Of a DNA stretch of 64,000 bases, positions 23,441-36,636 are shown piece after piece. Under the pieces are notes generated by a model. The model saw only the letters and a program-made list of their open reading frames with translations. It was not told the origin of the DNA and searched no databases. The DNA is from Carnegiea gigantea (lineage: Eukaryota > Streptophyta > Magnoliopsida > Caryophyllales > Cactaceae). Made by a program: the position numbers and the translations under genes. The number at the start of each line of letters is the position of its first letter. Position 1 is the first letter of the stretch. The DNA lies in contig JAKOGI010000180.1 of the NCBI GenBank assembly GCA_029747015.1, positions 525,001 to 589,000 on the forward strand, read 5' to 3'.

Positions 23441-24604
23441 TCCATACTGTTTGCCAAAGCTTGTGTCTTATATTTGATCGTTAAAGCTACAATTGCTAGA
23501 ACAGTCAGCCAAAAAAGGACAAAAAGTTATCCAAGTTCTTTTTCGAAAAGACAAAGTACAGCTACCCAAAAAGAAAAAGAACAAATGCTCTGCAATATCC
23601 CTTTTTGGTGATGAATTTCTATGATTCAAATGTACTCTGGACTCTGGCTAATGACAGATTGCATGTCAAATACTTGGGCTTCTCTCATAGTTCAATATCT
23701 ATTGCTCTGGTACTATGTCCCTGTAATTCGCTTTACCGCAGATGTCAAATGCATGCAAGATACTTTGAATGGATCCTCAGTTAGTGTAGAAAACCTGGAA
23801 ATGACTAGATGCATGTATGTTAGACACTTCCAGGGAATCAACCATTTGTTGAGTTTAAAAGCTTTAGATTCTGGTGCAAAGTTACATATGGCCATTATAG
23901 ATTATCAAGTACTTCATATGGGTCTAGTTGTCCATTGGTAATTTTCTTAAAAATTGTATGTTTTAGTCTTATAAATGAATGTCTAAGATTCTATGCCTGG
24001 CCTGCCGACAAATCTGAGCTTTGATTACTCATTATAAGCATTGAAAATGAAAACCTCACAGTCACTCCACATCTGACAAGCTATGCGATGTGGATCTTTC
24101 ACAAGAGCTTGGTCACTGGGTATTTCGCTAGTTCAGCTACTGCTTGCCCCCAATGCTCCAACATGTCATGCCATCATTGTTCTGGTTACGCCATGAAGTG
24201 ATAGAGATGGAGGACAGTTGTTTTTCTTGGATGCCTTTTTCTTTAGCGGAAAGCTTGACTGTTGCCTCTCTAGTGAGGATTGAATGTTTTGAGTTTGATC
24301 CTTTAAGAATTTGTTTCATTATATCCCATCTAGTAAGATAGGATAAAAATGCTTCCAGTGAATATATTTGCGGTTCTCAAACTGAGGATATTATAATCAG
24401 TTGCACTGTACTGTTTCTATTAAAACTTGGGTAACCAAAGCTGGTGCAAATTTGCAATAGAGTAATTAGCATTCTGGATATTGTGTTGATTTATGACTTA
24501 ATATTCTTCTCTATACCCAGGTTCAGAATTTGGCATCTGACATTGACACTTCTTGATTCTCCTCACCTTTCTCGTTTAATCTTACATTGTGGTTGTACAG
24601 CTAA
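23441..24604. other. Decayed intron/intergenic DNA, unit 2
   Basis: 23620-24600 repeats sequence found at 11810-12700 and 32140-33020, so part of the poly(A)-polymerase-like region is duplicated again here. A small SDID-like remnant lies near 24535. No gene is visible. Confidence 0.45.
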
Positions 24605-25235
24605 ATTGGTGTTTTGTTGAAGAGCTGTTTGGAAGAACTGTTTGGACCCAAAAAGCTCTTTCTCAAAAGACTATTTCTATTAGCCTTTTTGAAAATAACC
24701 ATTTATGAAAATGACATAACTACCCAAGAGTTTGAAAAAATTACATTATATGCTATTAGCCTTTTGTAGTGATATTTGATGTTGTGTATTATTTAAATTT
24801 AATCTATTCAAAATCAAATCATTCGAATATATAAATTTCAATTCATAATAATAAAATATGTAGCAAATAACAAAATAATATTTTAAGACATAAGTATCAT
24901 CTGGATAGATATACCCAAGTTGAAAGAAAAAAAAAAGATTAATAAGAATACAAATTATATACAACTAGTAACAAATTAAGATTTTATTACTAAAGTTAAT
25001 TTGTACATGTGACATCAATTTAATTCTTTTTGGAAAAAAAAATAAGATAACTAGTAAATGAAAAAAATATTTTTAATTAAAAAATAATTTAGAGCTAAGA
25101 GCACAAATGAAATTTTACTAAATATCTTTTTTAAAAATAGCTAATTTTACCATATAGTTCTTTTATAAACAGCTAATGCAAACAGCTAATTCAAACAGTT
25201 AACAGCTAACAACTAACAGCTGTTTACCAAACAGG
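24605..25235. repeat. hAT-type MITE-like element, second copy
   Basis: The left end has AGAGCTGTTTGG and ACTGTTTGG motifs. The right end (25140-25235) is a series of AACAGCTAA/AACAGTTAA motifs closing with TACCAAACAGG. These imperfect inverted subterminal repeats, the AT-rich core and the lack of coding capacity fit a MITE. A clean 8-bp target duplication was not found. Confidence 0.45.
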
Positions 25236-28219
25236 ATGTATATATTGTTTAAGGGCAATTTAGATAAAAATACTTAATTCTATCCGTCTCTCACTCGCGG
25301 TTGGGCTTTGTTTAATTATGATTCCGCTATTTTTTTAATTAAGGGCATCAAGATTAATAGACGATGTATTAGTATAAAAAATCCTTCAATTTAACTATTG
25401 CTAATCCTTCTATCTCGAATTTTTACTTGTGAAACAAATCTTCTTCTTTTTTTTTTATTTAAAACTTTAGGCGGCATAATAGGCCTTTGATTTCATTATG
25501 AGGAAATCCTACAATAACTTGCTCGTGTGAATTTAGGGCATTTACTTTACTTGGACCCAAAGCAGACTAAAGGCTGGTTGTAATTTAAATTACACTTGCA
25601 CTAGCTAGGTTTCTATACTATAGATATACCCACCTGAAACATGAATTTTCTCATGTATGTACAATCAAATATGTTACAAATGTTGATGGAAGAGTTAGAG
25701 TATCTCAAGTATTGGCTTACTCAACAAGAGATCCAACAAGTTTTTGCAAAAGGCAACAATTTCATGTTCAAGTACTTGATATTTTGCATGCAATTGCTCA
25801 AGTCTCAAGATCAAGAGAGAGCATGCATGATCAAGAACCCTAACACTACTCCTATTATTTTCAAAATACCCAAGAAAGTTACATATCCGATTACATCAAT
25901 TGATCAAGTGATTGTACGAACTTTTGTCAAAAGAAAAGTTGCAGCCGTTCTTGATTACAACAACTTCGAGTATCAGGTTTGCCTGGATAAGGTCAAGGAA
26001 GGTACATATAGGTAGCCTTACTTCATTTACAAGTAAATTTACATTTGTTGAATATAATCTTGAAATAAGCCATGTAAGAAAATGATCAAGGAAGCCCATC
26101 AAGAAGGTAAAGATAAACCCTAGTTATGTAACACTCCAAGATGTCAAGTTGCCAAGGGCATCTATGGAGAAAATGCTAAAGATGAATGGCAGGGAGGTGA
26201 AACAGATAGCGCAAAAGAGGTTGAGATTTTCGGACATTGATCCCAGCTTGAATCGACTCATGATCCCAGACGAAAGGATTTTGAACGAGGACTTCCTCAT
26301 AGATGATGAGAAAGCATGGCTCGGTCAAAAGGAAAAGACCGAGGCCAAGCTAATCAACCCCTGGGCAGTTGAACATGTCCTTGATCCAGAAGAAGAAGAT
26401 GACTATGAATATAAGGTGATAAGCATGAGCAAGTGGAAGATGCACCATCATTACTATGTCTATGCTCTGGTGAGTCCATGGAACAAAGTGGTGTCTCGAA
26501 ACCAGTTTGTAGAGAACGATGTTGTCCAAGCTTGGTCACTTCGAATTGTCGAAGAAGATGATGTTCAAGATCCCCCAGGAGCTGGAACACTTGGGTTAGT
26601 CATTGTTAGGACTATAAAAGCTAAAAACTAGTTCATTCTAATGGTATAAAGGTTATATTGATGATTAATTGTTTGTATGGATATTGGACTGTGATTCTAT
26701 ATATATATATCATGTTGGTTAGTTTCAAATTTGAACTCTTGATTCCTTCAATGTGATATATGGATTAACTTTATCGTTCATTCATTTAGTTGCTCAAAAG
26801 GATAAATTTTATTAACGAAATCTCAAATGTTTCATAAACAGTTCTAGGAGTAGTGTCCACAATGAAAATTTAATCAATAAGTTCACTTGTTATCAATCGG
26901 TCTTAGGCCAAAATGCTGTTTGGATTGTTTTGTGGATCGTTTATTTTATCTTTAAATGGATAAAAGTTATATGCGCAAAGTGCCACTTTAATTAAGCAAA
27001 CCTGCACGGAGACACCCAACTATGATCTTTGTGTTGGCTCCAAATTCAGACCCTTGCACCCGTTGGCCAAGGACCTTCAAGGTCTAGCCACCCTCTTGGT
27101 GCTCCATTTGTGGGAGAAGGCAATCTAAACCCGAGATCACATTCTGAGACTCCTAAAAAAACCCTTCGATGGACCAACAAAGGAAAAAACTGTTGACAAG
27201 TGCATGGAACATGATCATTATTAACTAGCTGAGGGAAACTGTTGAAGGGCTGTCAAACAAATACTGAAGCTTTGCTTGAGATTTGATGGCCTCTATCCCA
27301 AGAAATGTTGAGATATGTGAGAGAGCCTTGAGGGTTCAGTCAAGTCGCCTATATCCAAGGATAGCAATACTCTGACCTCTCAAAGGTTTCTTTATGCTGT
27401 TGTATTGTACATGTACTTGACCCTCCAAAAAATGTAATTGGAAAAGCCTACATATGCATCTGCATTTTCCAAGCAACTTAAAAACTGACAAGGTATTGGA
27501 GTGTTTCTCTAGTGCACATAATCCTTCTCCCATAATAGTGACTCTTCTCATTGGTGAGAAGTAAATATCAACTTTACAATATGGTAAAGTATAAGTTTTA
27601 TGTACAATTTACAGAAGTATGAGTGCGTATTTGTATATGACACAATATGAAAGATTGACTGATATTTTCACTACAAGTTTAATTGCCCAAGTAAAATCTA
27701 AGCAGATGTCATAATATGAAGGTGAATTCTTGCATATATGTTGGAATGCCCCCTGATCTTGGACCACAATTCTTGCACATGAATGCATAATGATACTCAA
27801 TCTCTATATTCTGAAGTAATTTTTAACAGTGCAAGTTATGCAATCTTTGAACTGAAGCTGCAAATTAAAATTGGAGTAATTCTTCCCTGGCACAGCATTT
27901 CAACACCATCAAGCACACGATCAATCACGAAACAAAGTTCAACACCATCAAGCTCATCCTAGGTAAGAAGAAGAAACTAGAGCACCTTGAAGTTGCAAAA
28001 AGAATAACCAGGTCGAAAAGAATGGCTGCTTGTTTCAATGTAACCCTATTCCTATCTCATGATCTTACTAAGAACAGACACAAATCAGCTTTAGCCAAAG
28101 CTAAATCCAAGTTGTCCACAATGTTCCATACTACTCACATCCATTTCTCAAATTGAGGGTCAACCACTTTGGAGATCCACACTTTCCCACCCAAATCAAA
28201 GATGACCTGATATTCAAAG
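24655..28219 (+). repeat. Segmental duplication, copy B
   Basis: The counterpart of 1-3560 with small indels only. Its right border is the intact, unoccupied C1 target site (CAAAG at 28215-28219), which continues without a break into the B3-3 flank. Confidence 0.85.
25641..26631 (+). CDS. Type II B3-like gene, copy 2, probably two exons
   Basis: ATG is at 25641 and TAG at 26629-26631. Read with one intron (GT 26002, AG 26140, 139 nt), it gives a continuous protein of about 283 residues. The C-terminal half has the DUF313-type B3 layout: LMIPDERILNEDFL, an acidic loop (DPEEEDDYEY), VISMSKWKM, YALVSPWNKVV, VVQAWSLRI and a final LGLVIVRTI strand. The N-terminal 120 residues resemble nothing I recognise. 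The positions where copy 1 has stops are sense codons here. The intron lacks a strong pyrimidine tract, so its borders are a proposal. The gene is convergent with B3-3, about 1.9 kb away. Confidence 0.55.
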
Positions 28220-28564
28220 ACCATACGCATCACCACATTACTTGCAAATCAAAGCCAAAGGAAGGTGTGTAGCAAAGCATAACAATTCAAAAAAAAGAAA
28301 ATTGCAAGAGACAGTCAATGCATAACAATTCAATCCAGAAATATACTATTTATATCTTCATCCAAAAGTACAACTACAGTATTGGATTAAGTGTCATAAA
28401 GAGTAGTGACACTGCAAAAGTGATCATTACAGTCGTCCATCATCAAATCCAGCTTATATCACAACATGCTACCAATTCCTAATCAACAAAAGAATTAAGA
28501 AGACAAAACAAGGAACAATTTGGACAACAAACTAAACTACCAGAATCAGTGACAGAAGAACAAA
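26632..28564. other. Intergenic flank between type II gene and B3-3
   Basis: Collinear with 1981-3560 plus 9003-9349, without the C1 insertion. It contains the minus-strand exon-like piece at about 28140-28235 and the probable B3-3 3-prime UTR. No gene is called. Confidence 0.5.
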
Positions 28565-29495
28565 TCAATTTCTCCTCAGTTTCGTTCCCCACTTGAAAGC
28601 AAAAGAACTGTGCTGATCAACCTCAGCTTGACTGTTTTTGCTACTTCTTGGAAGCTTGACCAATGCAAAGGCAAGTTTTCCATTAATCCTGAAAGCCCAT
28701 ATTTGAATCTCATCTCCATCCTTTAATTCATTCTTAACCACAACTTCAAACCAGCTGTTTACCAGAACGTAACTTGAAGTGTTCTCCTTGTAATTCCACT
28801 TCTTGAATGTGAGTTCTCTCTCCGGCAACCCTGGCTCAATCACTTTGACCCTTATACCCACCAGACTGTCTTTCTTATCTCGAACTTCCAGCATTTGTTT
28901 CTCCTCTTCAGTGAGAGAAAGACGTGTCCCACATTCCCTTACCGGCATTGTAACCCTGCCCTGGCCTTTATCAACATCACATTTGAATAGTTTCTTATGC
29001 AACACCATAACAGGGTCCGATCCTTCCCAAAGAGAAAATCAATTCTCTGAAGTCATGGGGTAGAACTGGACACTGGTTATCAGTTGGGTACGATGGGGCT
29101 TTGTTTCTGTTCACGGGTTCCATGGCATTCTCTTCGTCTTCAACGACGGTGATGGGCATACTCGGTTTTGGTGCAGTTTTTTCAATTTCAGGAAGCTTTG
29201 ATCTCTTGAATTTGGGGTTGCCAGATGAAGTTAATTGTTGTTCAACCCTGGTGTTTTCCTCAACATGAGTTGCTTGGCATTCAAACAGCTTCCTCTTGAT
29301 CACATTCATGGGTTTGTGTTGTTTGCGTTCAACCATTGGAATCCCCAGGAATGAGGTTGAAGAAAGGGCAGTCTCCTTCTCAAGGGCTTTTTGAGCCACA
29401 ATTGCTAAACAATCCAACGGAGATAGAGAAGAATACTGGTTTATAAGATCATCCCCAAAATCTTCCTTACTCGCAATCCTCCTTCGAATCCTCAT
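28565..29495 (-). pseudogene. B3-3: B3-domain gene with 1-nt insertion
   Basis: ATG is at 29493-29495. An extra base in the CCTTCCC run near 29025 shifts the frame just at the entry of the B3 domain: the N-terminal frame ends at 28995 after FRELIFSLG. The whole B3 domain stays open in the next frame (28565-29008), beginning MVLHKKLFKCD, and ends with the usual KLRRN tail. It differs from B3-1 by scattered substitutions, including small clusters in the linker. An assembly error in the short homopolymer is possible. Confidence 0.8.
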
Positions 29496-30040
29496 ATTCA
29501 CTCACCCACCTTTGATTTTCTTCAATTAAACCTCACAAAATTTCAGAGAGACAAACAAAATTGTTTCTCAGAGACAAGGAGATCGGACAGTGGATTCAGG
29601 AACCAAGTGGATAATCTGTAGAGGACTAGATCAAGATGATGCTATTTGTTGTCGAACTTCAGGAAGAACTTGACTAACAAGCAAAAATCCGGAGAAAGAG
29701 TAGCACTAACAGGAAGGTGTTTAGGATTAACATTAGGGGATTGGAGAAAAAGTTTCCTGATTGATAATTGAAGTGGGATTCAGGAGAAAAAGCTTCCTGA
29801 TTGATAATTGAAGTAGCTGTTGCTCCAACGGTCATATTTTGGTGCGTACTATGGCGGTCAACCGGGGTTAAATGCGCGGCAAGTTTGAGCGGGAAAAGTT
29901 AAATGGGTATTTTGTTTTGAATTGTTTTAAATGGGAAGCTCATATTTATGACCCGTTCCCATTTTCTCTCTCCTGCCCCCTATTAATTTGGAAATTAAAA
30001 GTTAAAACCCTACAGGGAATAGAGATTAAATCTTTCCTAC
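29496..30040. promoter_or_regulatory. Head-to-head promoter region, unit 3
   Basis: A perfect MSA element TCCAACGGTCA is at 29824-29834, and E2F-type GCGGGAAA at 29889-29896, with the same spacing and order as in unit 1. A 25-30 bp segment around AGTTTCCTGATTGATAATTG is tandemly repeated at about 29750-29815. Confidence 0.5.
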
Positions 30041-30129
30041 GTGGGTTTTGTGTATTTTGCTCCGAGGGCTTCTGGCTATGGCGTTCAACCCAAAAACCCG
30101 ACCCAAATTCTGCCTTCATTTCATGCGTT

Positions 30130-32115
30130 CAGCCCGTGTTTGGATCCGACATCGTTTTTGTTAGAGGAAGGCCTGATACCCTCACCCGAAATCATCATCA
30201 ACAAGAAGCTCAAAATGGTTTCTATCTTCGTCACCTTTTTCTTTGGCTTTCTCTTCCTCTTCTTTTTTTATTTATTTTTTGGTTGGGCTTGATTTTAGTA
30301 AGTTGGGTTTAAAATGGTTTTTATCTTCCTCACCCGAAGTAATTGTTTACCTGTGAATAGTGGGCATGTCATTCTCATTTATTATGTGGAATTATATGTG
30401 AACATGTATCAGCTGATGTGAATTTGTTAACTATGAGTGGGATATTCTTAGAGTTCACTGTGATTTTTAATGCAATCAGTAGACTTCTGATGCTTCTTTG
30501 ACTTATGCTTAGTCAACAGGGAGGACTTGGAGACATGGATGATGGTCAAATGGGATGCAGGGGTTTTGTTAAATACATAATATCAAAATGTCACATTGAA
30601 ATTGTCTTGGGAATATTTAATTTGGGAAAACTTAATGTTGATCGTCCTTCCAGGATTAGAGGAAATGTTAAATTTAACTCGGAAGTGAGAAAAATGCATT
30701 CTTTGATTCTTTATGCATCTCCGGTACATGACCTTGGTATCTGTTTTCATTATGTTGGTGCAAAAGTCTTGCATAGCTCTTTTGTGTATGTGTTTGTGTG
30801 TTAAGTATAGTCAAAATGCATTAATGAACTAATGATGGTTATTGCCATTTTGTCTATTGTTCTTAATTGGGTTACATAAGTTGCTTGGCTGAGGAATTCC
30901 TTCAGATATGATTAATCCTGGATCAGCGCCAACATTAACTTACAGATATTTGTTTCTTTGAAATAAGATTTCTGTCGCTCCTTTATTCTGTTTTGATGCT
31001 CTTGTTCATCATATGCATCCACCATGAATCGTTTTGTGGCCATATGCCTGTGTTTATTTTTGAGACATCATGAACATATTGCGTAAAAAACAAAATATTT
31101 GGTTTCTTTTTGTGGTCCAGAACAAATTGTAACTCTAATACTTTTGCTTTCTGTATTAGTTCAGAACAGGTTGCGCCACTAGTATGTATCTATGTTTGCC
31201 TTGCTACACATGTCAATCCATGGAAGATACTTTGAGCGAATGTGGGTATTTGGTTGATCGTCTATCATAACAGGAGACCTGGAAATAACTAGTTGCACAG
31301 GTGTTAGTCACTTCTAGGGGTCGGCCATTTCAGGAGTTTAAAGCTTCAAATTCCTATGCAAAACTTGTGTACTTTTAAAATATATCATTTCAGGAACAGA
31401 ATGTTGAGTACTTCATGTAGGTGTAAGTGTCCCTAGGTGATTTTATAGAAAATTTTTAGTCTTAAATAAAAGAGTTAAGATTCCATACCTGGCCATGTCA
31501 GAACATTGAACATTCAGTACATGTATTGGAAATGAATTGAAGAGTCCAAGAATAAAGGTTTGAACATGTTCTATTGTCACTGTTTTGCATCTGACAGACT
31601 ATTTGATGTGGACTGCTTGGTAAGGTGGTACTTTACCTGCTTAGGGGTTGGTTGCCTCTGACATGCCGTGTCATCTGTAGACAGACGTTTCATTTGAGGA
31701 AGACAGTTCTTTCCTTGGATGCCTTCTTTTAGTAGAAAGATAAGGAAGTGTTTAATCTTTGGCAAGTCCTTTAAAATACACTTCGTTATGTCCCATCTAG
31801 TAAGTAGAATAAAACTGCTTCTTATGAAGCTATATTCATAGCTCTTGAACTCAAGGTTTATAATTAATGCCATGAATAATCTTCATCGATTAAGTCTTTG
31901 CTAACTATAGCTTGTGCAGTGGAATCATTATGGAAATGAGTAATCTTCTGGACATTTTACTGATTTATGACATTTTTTTTTCTCTTACTCGGGTTCTTAA
32001 TTCAGAATCTGATATTGATCCTTTATATCTAAGTCAACCCTTGCAGTTGAGCTTAAAGGGATTTCGTTTGATTTATCACATGTTCAGCCTCAAGTTACAT
32101 CTGTTTCTGAAGTGA
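30130..32115 (+). pseudogene. Poly(A)-polymerase-like remnant, unit 3a
   Basis: 30140-30235 encodes FLLEEGLIPSPE followed by a basic IINKKLK helix, the best preserved N-terminal exon in the window. 31995-32112 is the same two-exon fusion as in unit 2 (SDIDPLYLS joined to the end of the next exon). The sequence between is paralogous to 20900-22900. No continuous frame remains. Confidence 0.5.
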
Positions 32116-33027
32116 GTGAGCCCTCTTTTGCTGAATGTTACCTTAGTTCAATACTTGGACTTCTCTCATAGTTCAATATGGATTGCTCTGCTACTGTGTC
32201 CCTACGAGTTGTGTTGCCACAGATGTCAAATGCATGCAAGATACTTTGGATGAATCCTCAACTATTGAAGAAAACCTAGAAATAACAAGACACATGTATG
32301 TTAGACACTTAGAGGGAATCAACCATTTTGTCGAGTTTTAAAAGCTTTAAATTCTGGTGCAAAGTTATTATAGTTCTGACATATGGCCATTATGGATATT
32401 GTCAAGTACTTCATATGGCTCTAGTTGTCCATTGGTCATATACTTAAAGATTGTATGTTTTTAGTCTTACAAATGAAAGTCTAAGATTCTATGCATGGCC
32501 TGCTAGCAAATCTGAGGTTTGATTACTTAGTATAGGCATTGGAAATAAATTGAAGAGCCCAACAGTTGTTTCGTGTCTGACAAGCATGCGATGTGGATCT
32601 TTCACAAGAGCTTGGTAACTTGATACTTTGCTAGCTCAACGATTGGTTGCTACAATGCTCCAACATGTCATGCCATCAATATTCTGGTTGTGGCATGAAA
32701 TAATCGAAAGAAATTTTGGATAGAGGATAGTTCTTTTTCTTGGATGTCCTATTTTGTTAGTAGAAAGATTGAATGTTGCCTCTCTGGCAAGGATTGAATG
32801 TTTCGAAATTGATCCTTTAAAAATTTGTTTCATTGTGTCCCATCTAGTAGGATAGTGTATAAATGCTTCCAGCGGGGGTGTGCTTGCGGTTCTCAAAATC
32901 AAGACTTATAATCAATGGCACTAGCACTGTTTCATTAAATATTGCATAATTAAAGCTGATGCAATAGAGTATTCAGCATTCTGGACATTGTGTTGATATG
33001 GCTTAATGTTCTTCTCCATACTGAGGT
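32116..33027. other. Decayed intron-like sequence
   Basis: Paralogous to 11900-12710 and 23660-24520. No gene seen. Confidence 0.4.
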
Positions 33028-33690
33028 TCATAATGTGGAGTCTGATATGAATGCTTTATGTGTAGGGCCTTGCTGTGTTACTCGAGCGGTATGTTGCTTT
33101 TGGTTCCTGTACCATTGGATTCAATATGAAACTTACTTTTTAAGCACCGGCCCAGTTCTTTTTAGGAAGATCTTCTTGTTGTTTGTACGCAATACGCTTG
33201 AAAACACACAGGAAGTCTCTAACGTGCATTGTGTCAGGGATGCTAAGGTGTCTCTGATGCTATTTAGGGCTTTGAATGAATGTCGGTTGATTTGCCATAT
33301 GTTTAGCTTGAAGTTACATCCATTCCTGGATTAAGCCCTCTTTGCTGAACGACAGATTCCCAACTTCCTAGTTGAATGCTTACGGCAGACATGAGGGCAA
33401 AAAATACGTCATTTTCTGTTGATTTCTATTCTACATGTGTCTATTCATCATTCTGCGGCCCATTATGGTGCGTTAACAATGTTCCCAGTTGTTGCTGCTC
33501 ATGTTAGTTTCTATGATTGTTTTTCTTTGTGCTCCGAATCTCAATGTGATGAGCTCATGGACATATCAAATGCAGAATTTTGTTGTTTTGAGATCCAGTG
33601 TTTATAGGACGAATCGATGATGAAGTTCAAAGAGTTCGTCTGGAGTACATGTTAGCAAAAGCATCCTTCAATGTGTTCCAAACTTGCTGT
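33028..33690 (+). pseudogene. Poly(A)-polymerase-like remnant, unit 3b
   Basis: 33036-33095 encodes SDMNALCVGP, the catalytic motif with its second Asp changed to Asn. 33170-33335 covers the next exon almost full length, but frameshifts and a stop break the reading. A trace of the third exon lies at 33610-33690. There is no N-terminal exon nearby, so this is an internal partial duplication within unit 3. Confidence 0.5.
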
Positions 33691-33741
33691 TAATATCTTG
33701 TTTTCAATCTTGTTGGTAATATCTTGTTTGAATCCGTGTTT

Positions 33742-34542
33742 AAAAAAGTGCACTCCGGGCGCCCCTAGGCTCCCAAAGCCCGCAGCCCAACCTATTGCGC
33801 CTTGCAAGGGGTCAAGCCCAGCCCATTCGTTGAGCCCACAGAAGCCCGCACTTTTTTGCGCTTCAGACCGAGTTTCAAGATTACTCAGTCCCGCACTTTA
33901 TGGAGAAAGATAATGGGAGATAGTAAAAAGGGAACACATATCATGGAAAAACACAAATACCTTTAGATTGACACTTAGCTTTGCTATAATATTCAATTTT
34001 GGGTATGAACCCTTATCTAATTACATGCAATTGCGTTGAGTATAGACTAAACTGAAGAACCCGAACTTAGAAACCGTAATTTTTGGATAGCGGGTTGGGC
34101 TGTAGTTGAAGGCTTGTATAGTGCTCGAACAACGATAGAGTTGACCAATCTTTTCTCATACTTTTCCCACATCCGATCTACGCTGGTCCCTTTAAATGGG
34201 AAATATGTTGCCGCCAATAATAGGGAAAGAAGGATTAAAGAATATACTTCCCTTCCGTCCTAATATGCTTTCAAATACTGTTTCCTTCTTTTTTTTTCCC
34301 CTCTCCTTCCTTAAATGCCTTTAGAATTGATGAAACAATATACAGTAGTATAGTATGGTCCGCTGCGATGTCTAATTACTTATTTAACGCTATCATCTAA
34401 CTTATTTGTCAAAATATGGTTTGGAAATGATTTACGAGCATTTTAAAGTAAAAATACGTCTCATGTCCAAAAAGCCCGCTCCTTCGCCTCATAGCCCGCA
34501 CCCCAGGACCCTTTCCACTTTCGTGCGCCTCGAGCTTTTTTA
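33742..34542. mobile_element. Possible inserted element with GC-rich inverted ends
   Basis: About 0.8 kb begins TTTAAAAAAGTGCACTCCGG and ends with the roughly inverted CTCGAGCTTTTTTAA. The ends are rich in GGGCGCC/AGCCCGC motifs, unlike the AT-rich surroundings. It is absent from the parallel positions of the other units, which suggests a DNA-transposon-like or MITE-like insertion. No coding frame and no clear target duplication were found. Confidence 0.35.
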
Positions 34543-36636
34543 ATCTAAGGTTTTAACTGGAATTTATCGTTCTATACCAATTTCCGCATATTGTGCCTTA
34601 TCTCTATTCATTAAAGCTATAATTGATAGCAACATTACCCCTGTTTTGGTGATTAAAATTTTATGAATTAACTATATTCTAGACTCTGACTAAGGACATT
34701 CATGTTATCTTGAACATAGAATATGAAATAATCATTTTTCTTTGAGTAGAGACAAGTATGTTGGCCAATGGTTGGACTGAAAGAGATCTGTAGTAGCTAT
34801 TGATTCAGCTGTGCCGAACCAAACTGCATATAGTGACTCATACTACTGCCTCTCATGACTCCCCTAATGTTGTGATCTTGGTCACAATGGTAATGTTGAT
34901 TATGAATGGTGTGAACTTAGTTAAGAAATCGTTGTGGGAGTAATAGAGGCCTCCTTCCAGCATCCCTCATACACATTGGTATAATTGGCATTCTTCTGAT
35001 CATGTTTGATGATGTTGATTAAGCATCTCACCAGCATTTTGAGAGAAGGACAAGGACAGAGCATCAAATGTGTTGTTCACGAAGAAATCTGGCATTTCTT
35101 TTGTAGCATATGCCTCTAGGTTTTTCTCTGCTTCAATATGTTAGCAGTCAACCAAATGCATGAAAATGACTTACACATTAGTTGCTGTTTGAGTAGAGAT
35201 CACCTTAGTCACCATCCTCCCTTTGCTCTATGGATTTGCAGCTGAACCAGGGTTACTGTATCTATTTTTATAATACTTTGTATGTATAATCTAAACTCCA
35301 GGCACTGCTAGGATGCATTGAGTTATGTGCTAAATGATGTAGAGTATGGAAATGTTTCTTTCACCGAGTGAAATGCTCCCATTTTTTCTTGCACTGACAT
35401 TTCTTGGTTTGACTTCACCACTGAGATTTAATTTCACACTGTGGTTTTGTATCCTTTCAGATAACAAATAATTTGGTATGTTCCCTTCTGTAGATTATTT
35501 TGAAATCTCATTGCCTCTCCTAGCTCAAGCAAAATTCTAGATAGTTGATTGTGCCTGGTTGATTATAACATAAAATTTTGAAAATGTAGAGCTAATTTCA
35601 ACAATTGAGTGTGAACATTGCCAGTGTAAAATGGCTCTATTTTTGCCTTTTTTTTTGGGGGGGGGGGGGGGGGGGGGGAAGCGCCATCCCCTAGGTTCTA
35701 CCTATATACCTCTCAAGGTTTGTTCTTTATATTGTCTTTTTAGTGTTGTTTGTTTCTCTTTCCTTTATGCTGTTTTGATGGTCTCACTCATCATACCCAC
35801 TGCATTAAGTCCTTTAAGTCCATACACAAAGACTATGTTGGCATTGTGTGCTTGTTTAGTATTTTGAACAGATTGCATGTCAAATATGGGTTTTCTACAC
35901 AATTTAGGACAGATTGCATGTGAAGATTGTGTCCAATTCTCAGGCGGTCTACCTCTCCTCATAGTTCATAACATACTACTCTGCTATTATGACTCTCTGA
36001 TTTGCAATGTCACGCTTGTCAAATGCATACAAGCTACTGTGAATGGTTGTGGGTATTCGCGTGTTGATTCTAAAAATTAGCCGTTTTCTGAAAATTGTGC
36101 ATTTTCAGTCTCGTAAATGGAGGGTTCAGATTCTCTATGTGGCCGTATCAGAGCATTGATCACTAAGTGTAGGTACCTGAAATGAATTGAGAACTACAAG
36201 AAATAAAGGTTCATACGTGCTCTACTATTGTCGCCCAGCGTTTTACAAAGAAAATATGTCGTTTCACTAGAGCATGGTGACTTAGTATCTTGCCTGTTCA
36301 AGCCATATGTGCTTTAGTTATCTCCTAAGATAATAGAGAAGAAATCTCATACGAAGGAGCACATTTCTATTTTGTGATTCTCTTTTCTTTTAGTGGAAAC
36401 AGGTTGTTGTCTGTCTAGGAAGTATTCAACGTTTTGAGAGATCTCCCCGCATAATATTTACTGCCATTGAATGATTATCTATTAAATGTTTGCTAACTAA
36501 AGTTGGTGCAAGAGAATTTATTCAAGAATTAACGGCTTTTGGAGTGTTTCTGTTTTATAATGACAAGAAAAGCGTTGGAATTCTGGATATTGTATTGATT
36601 TATGACTTCATCTTCTTCTCTTTACTCATAATTCAG
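34543..36636. other. Decayed intron/intergenic DNA with T/G tract
   Basis: 34620-35680 is paralogous to 13240-14240 and 37440-38590. 35700-36630 resembles 11700-12720. No gene is visible. Confidence 0.4.
35647..35678 (+). repeat. T-run/G-run tract, copy 2
   Basis: Nine T followed by 22 consecutive G (35657-35678), the longest G-run in the window. Confidence 0.85.
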
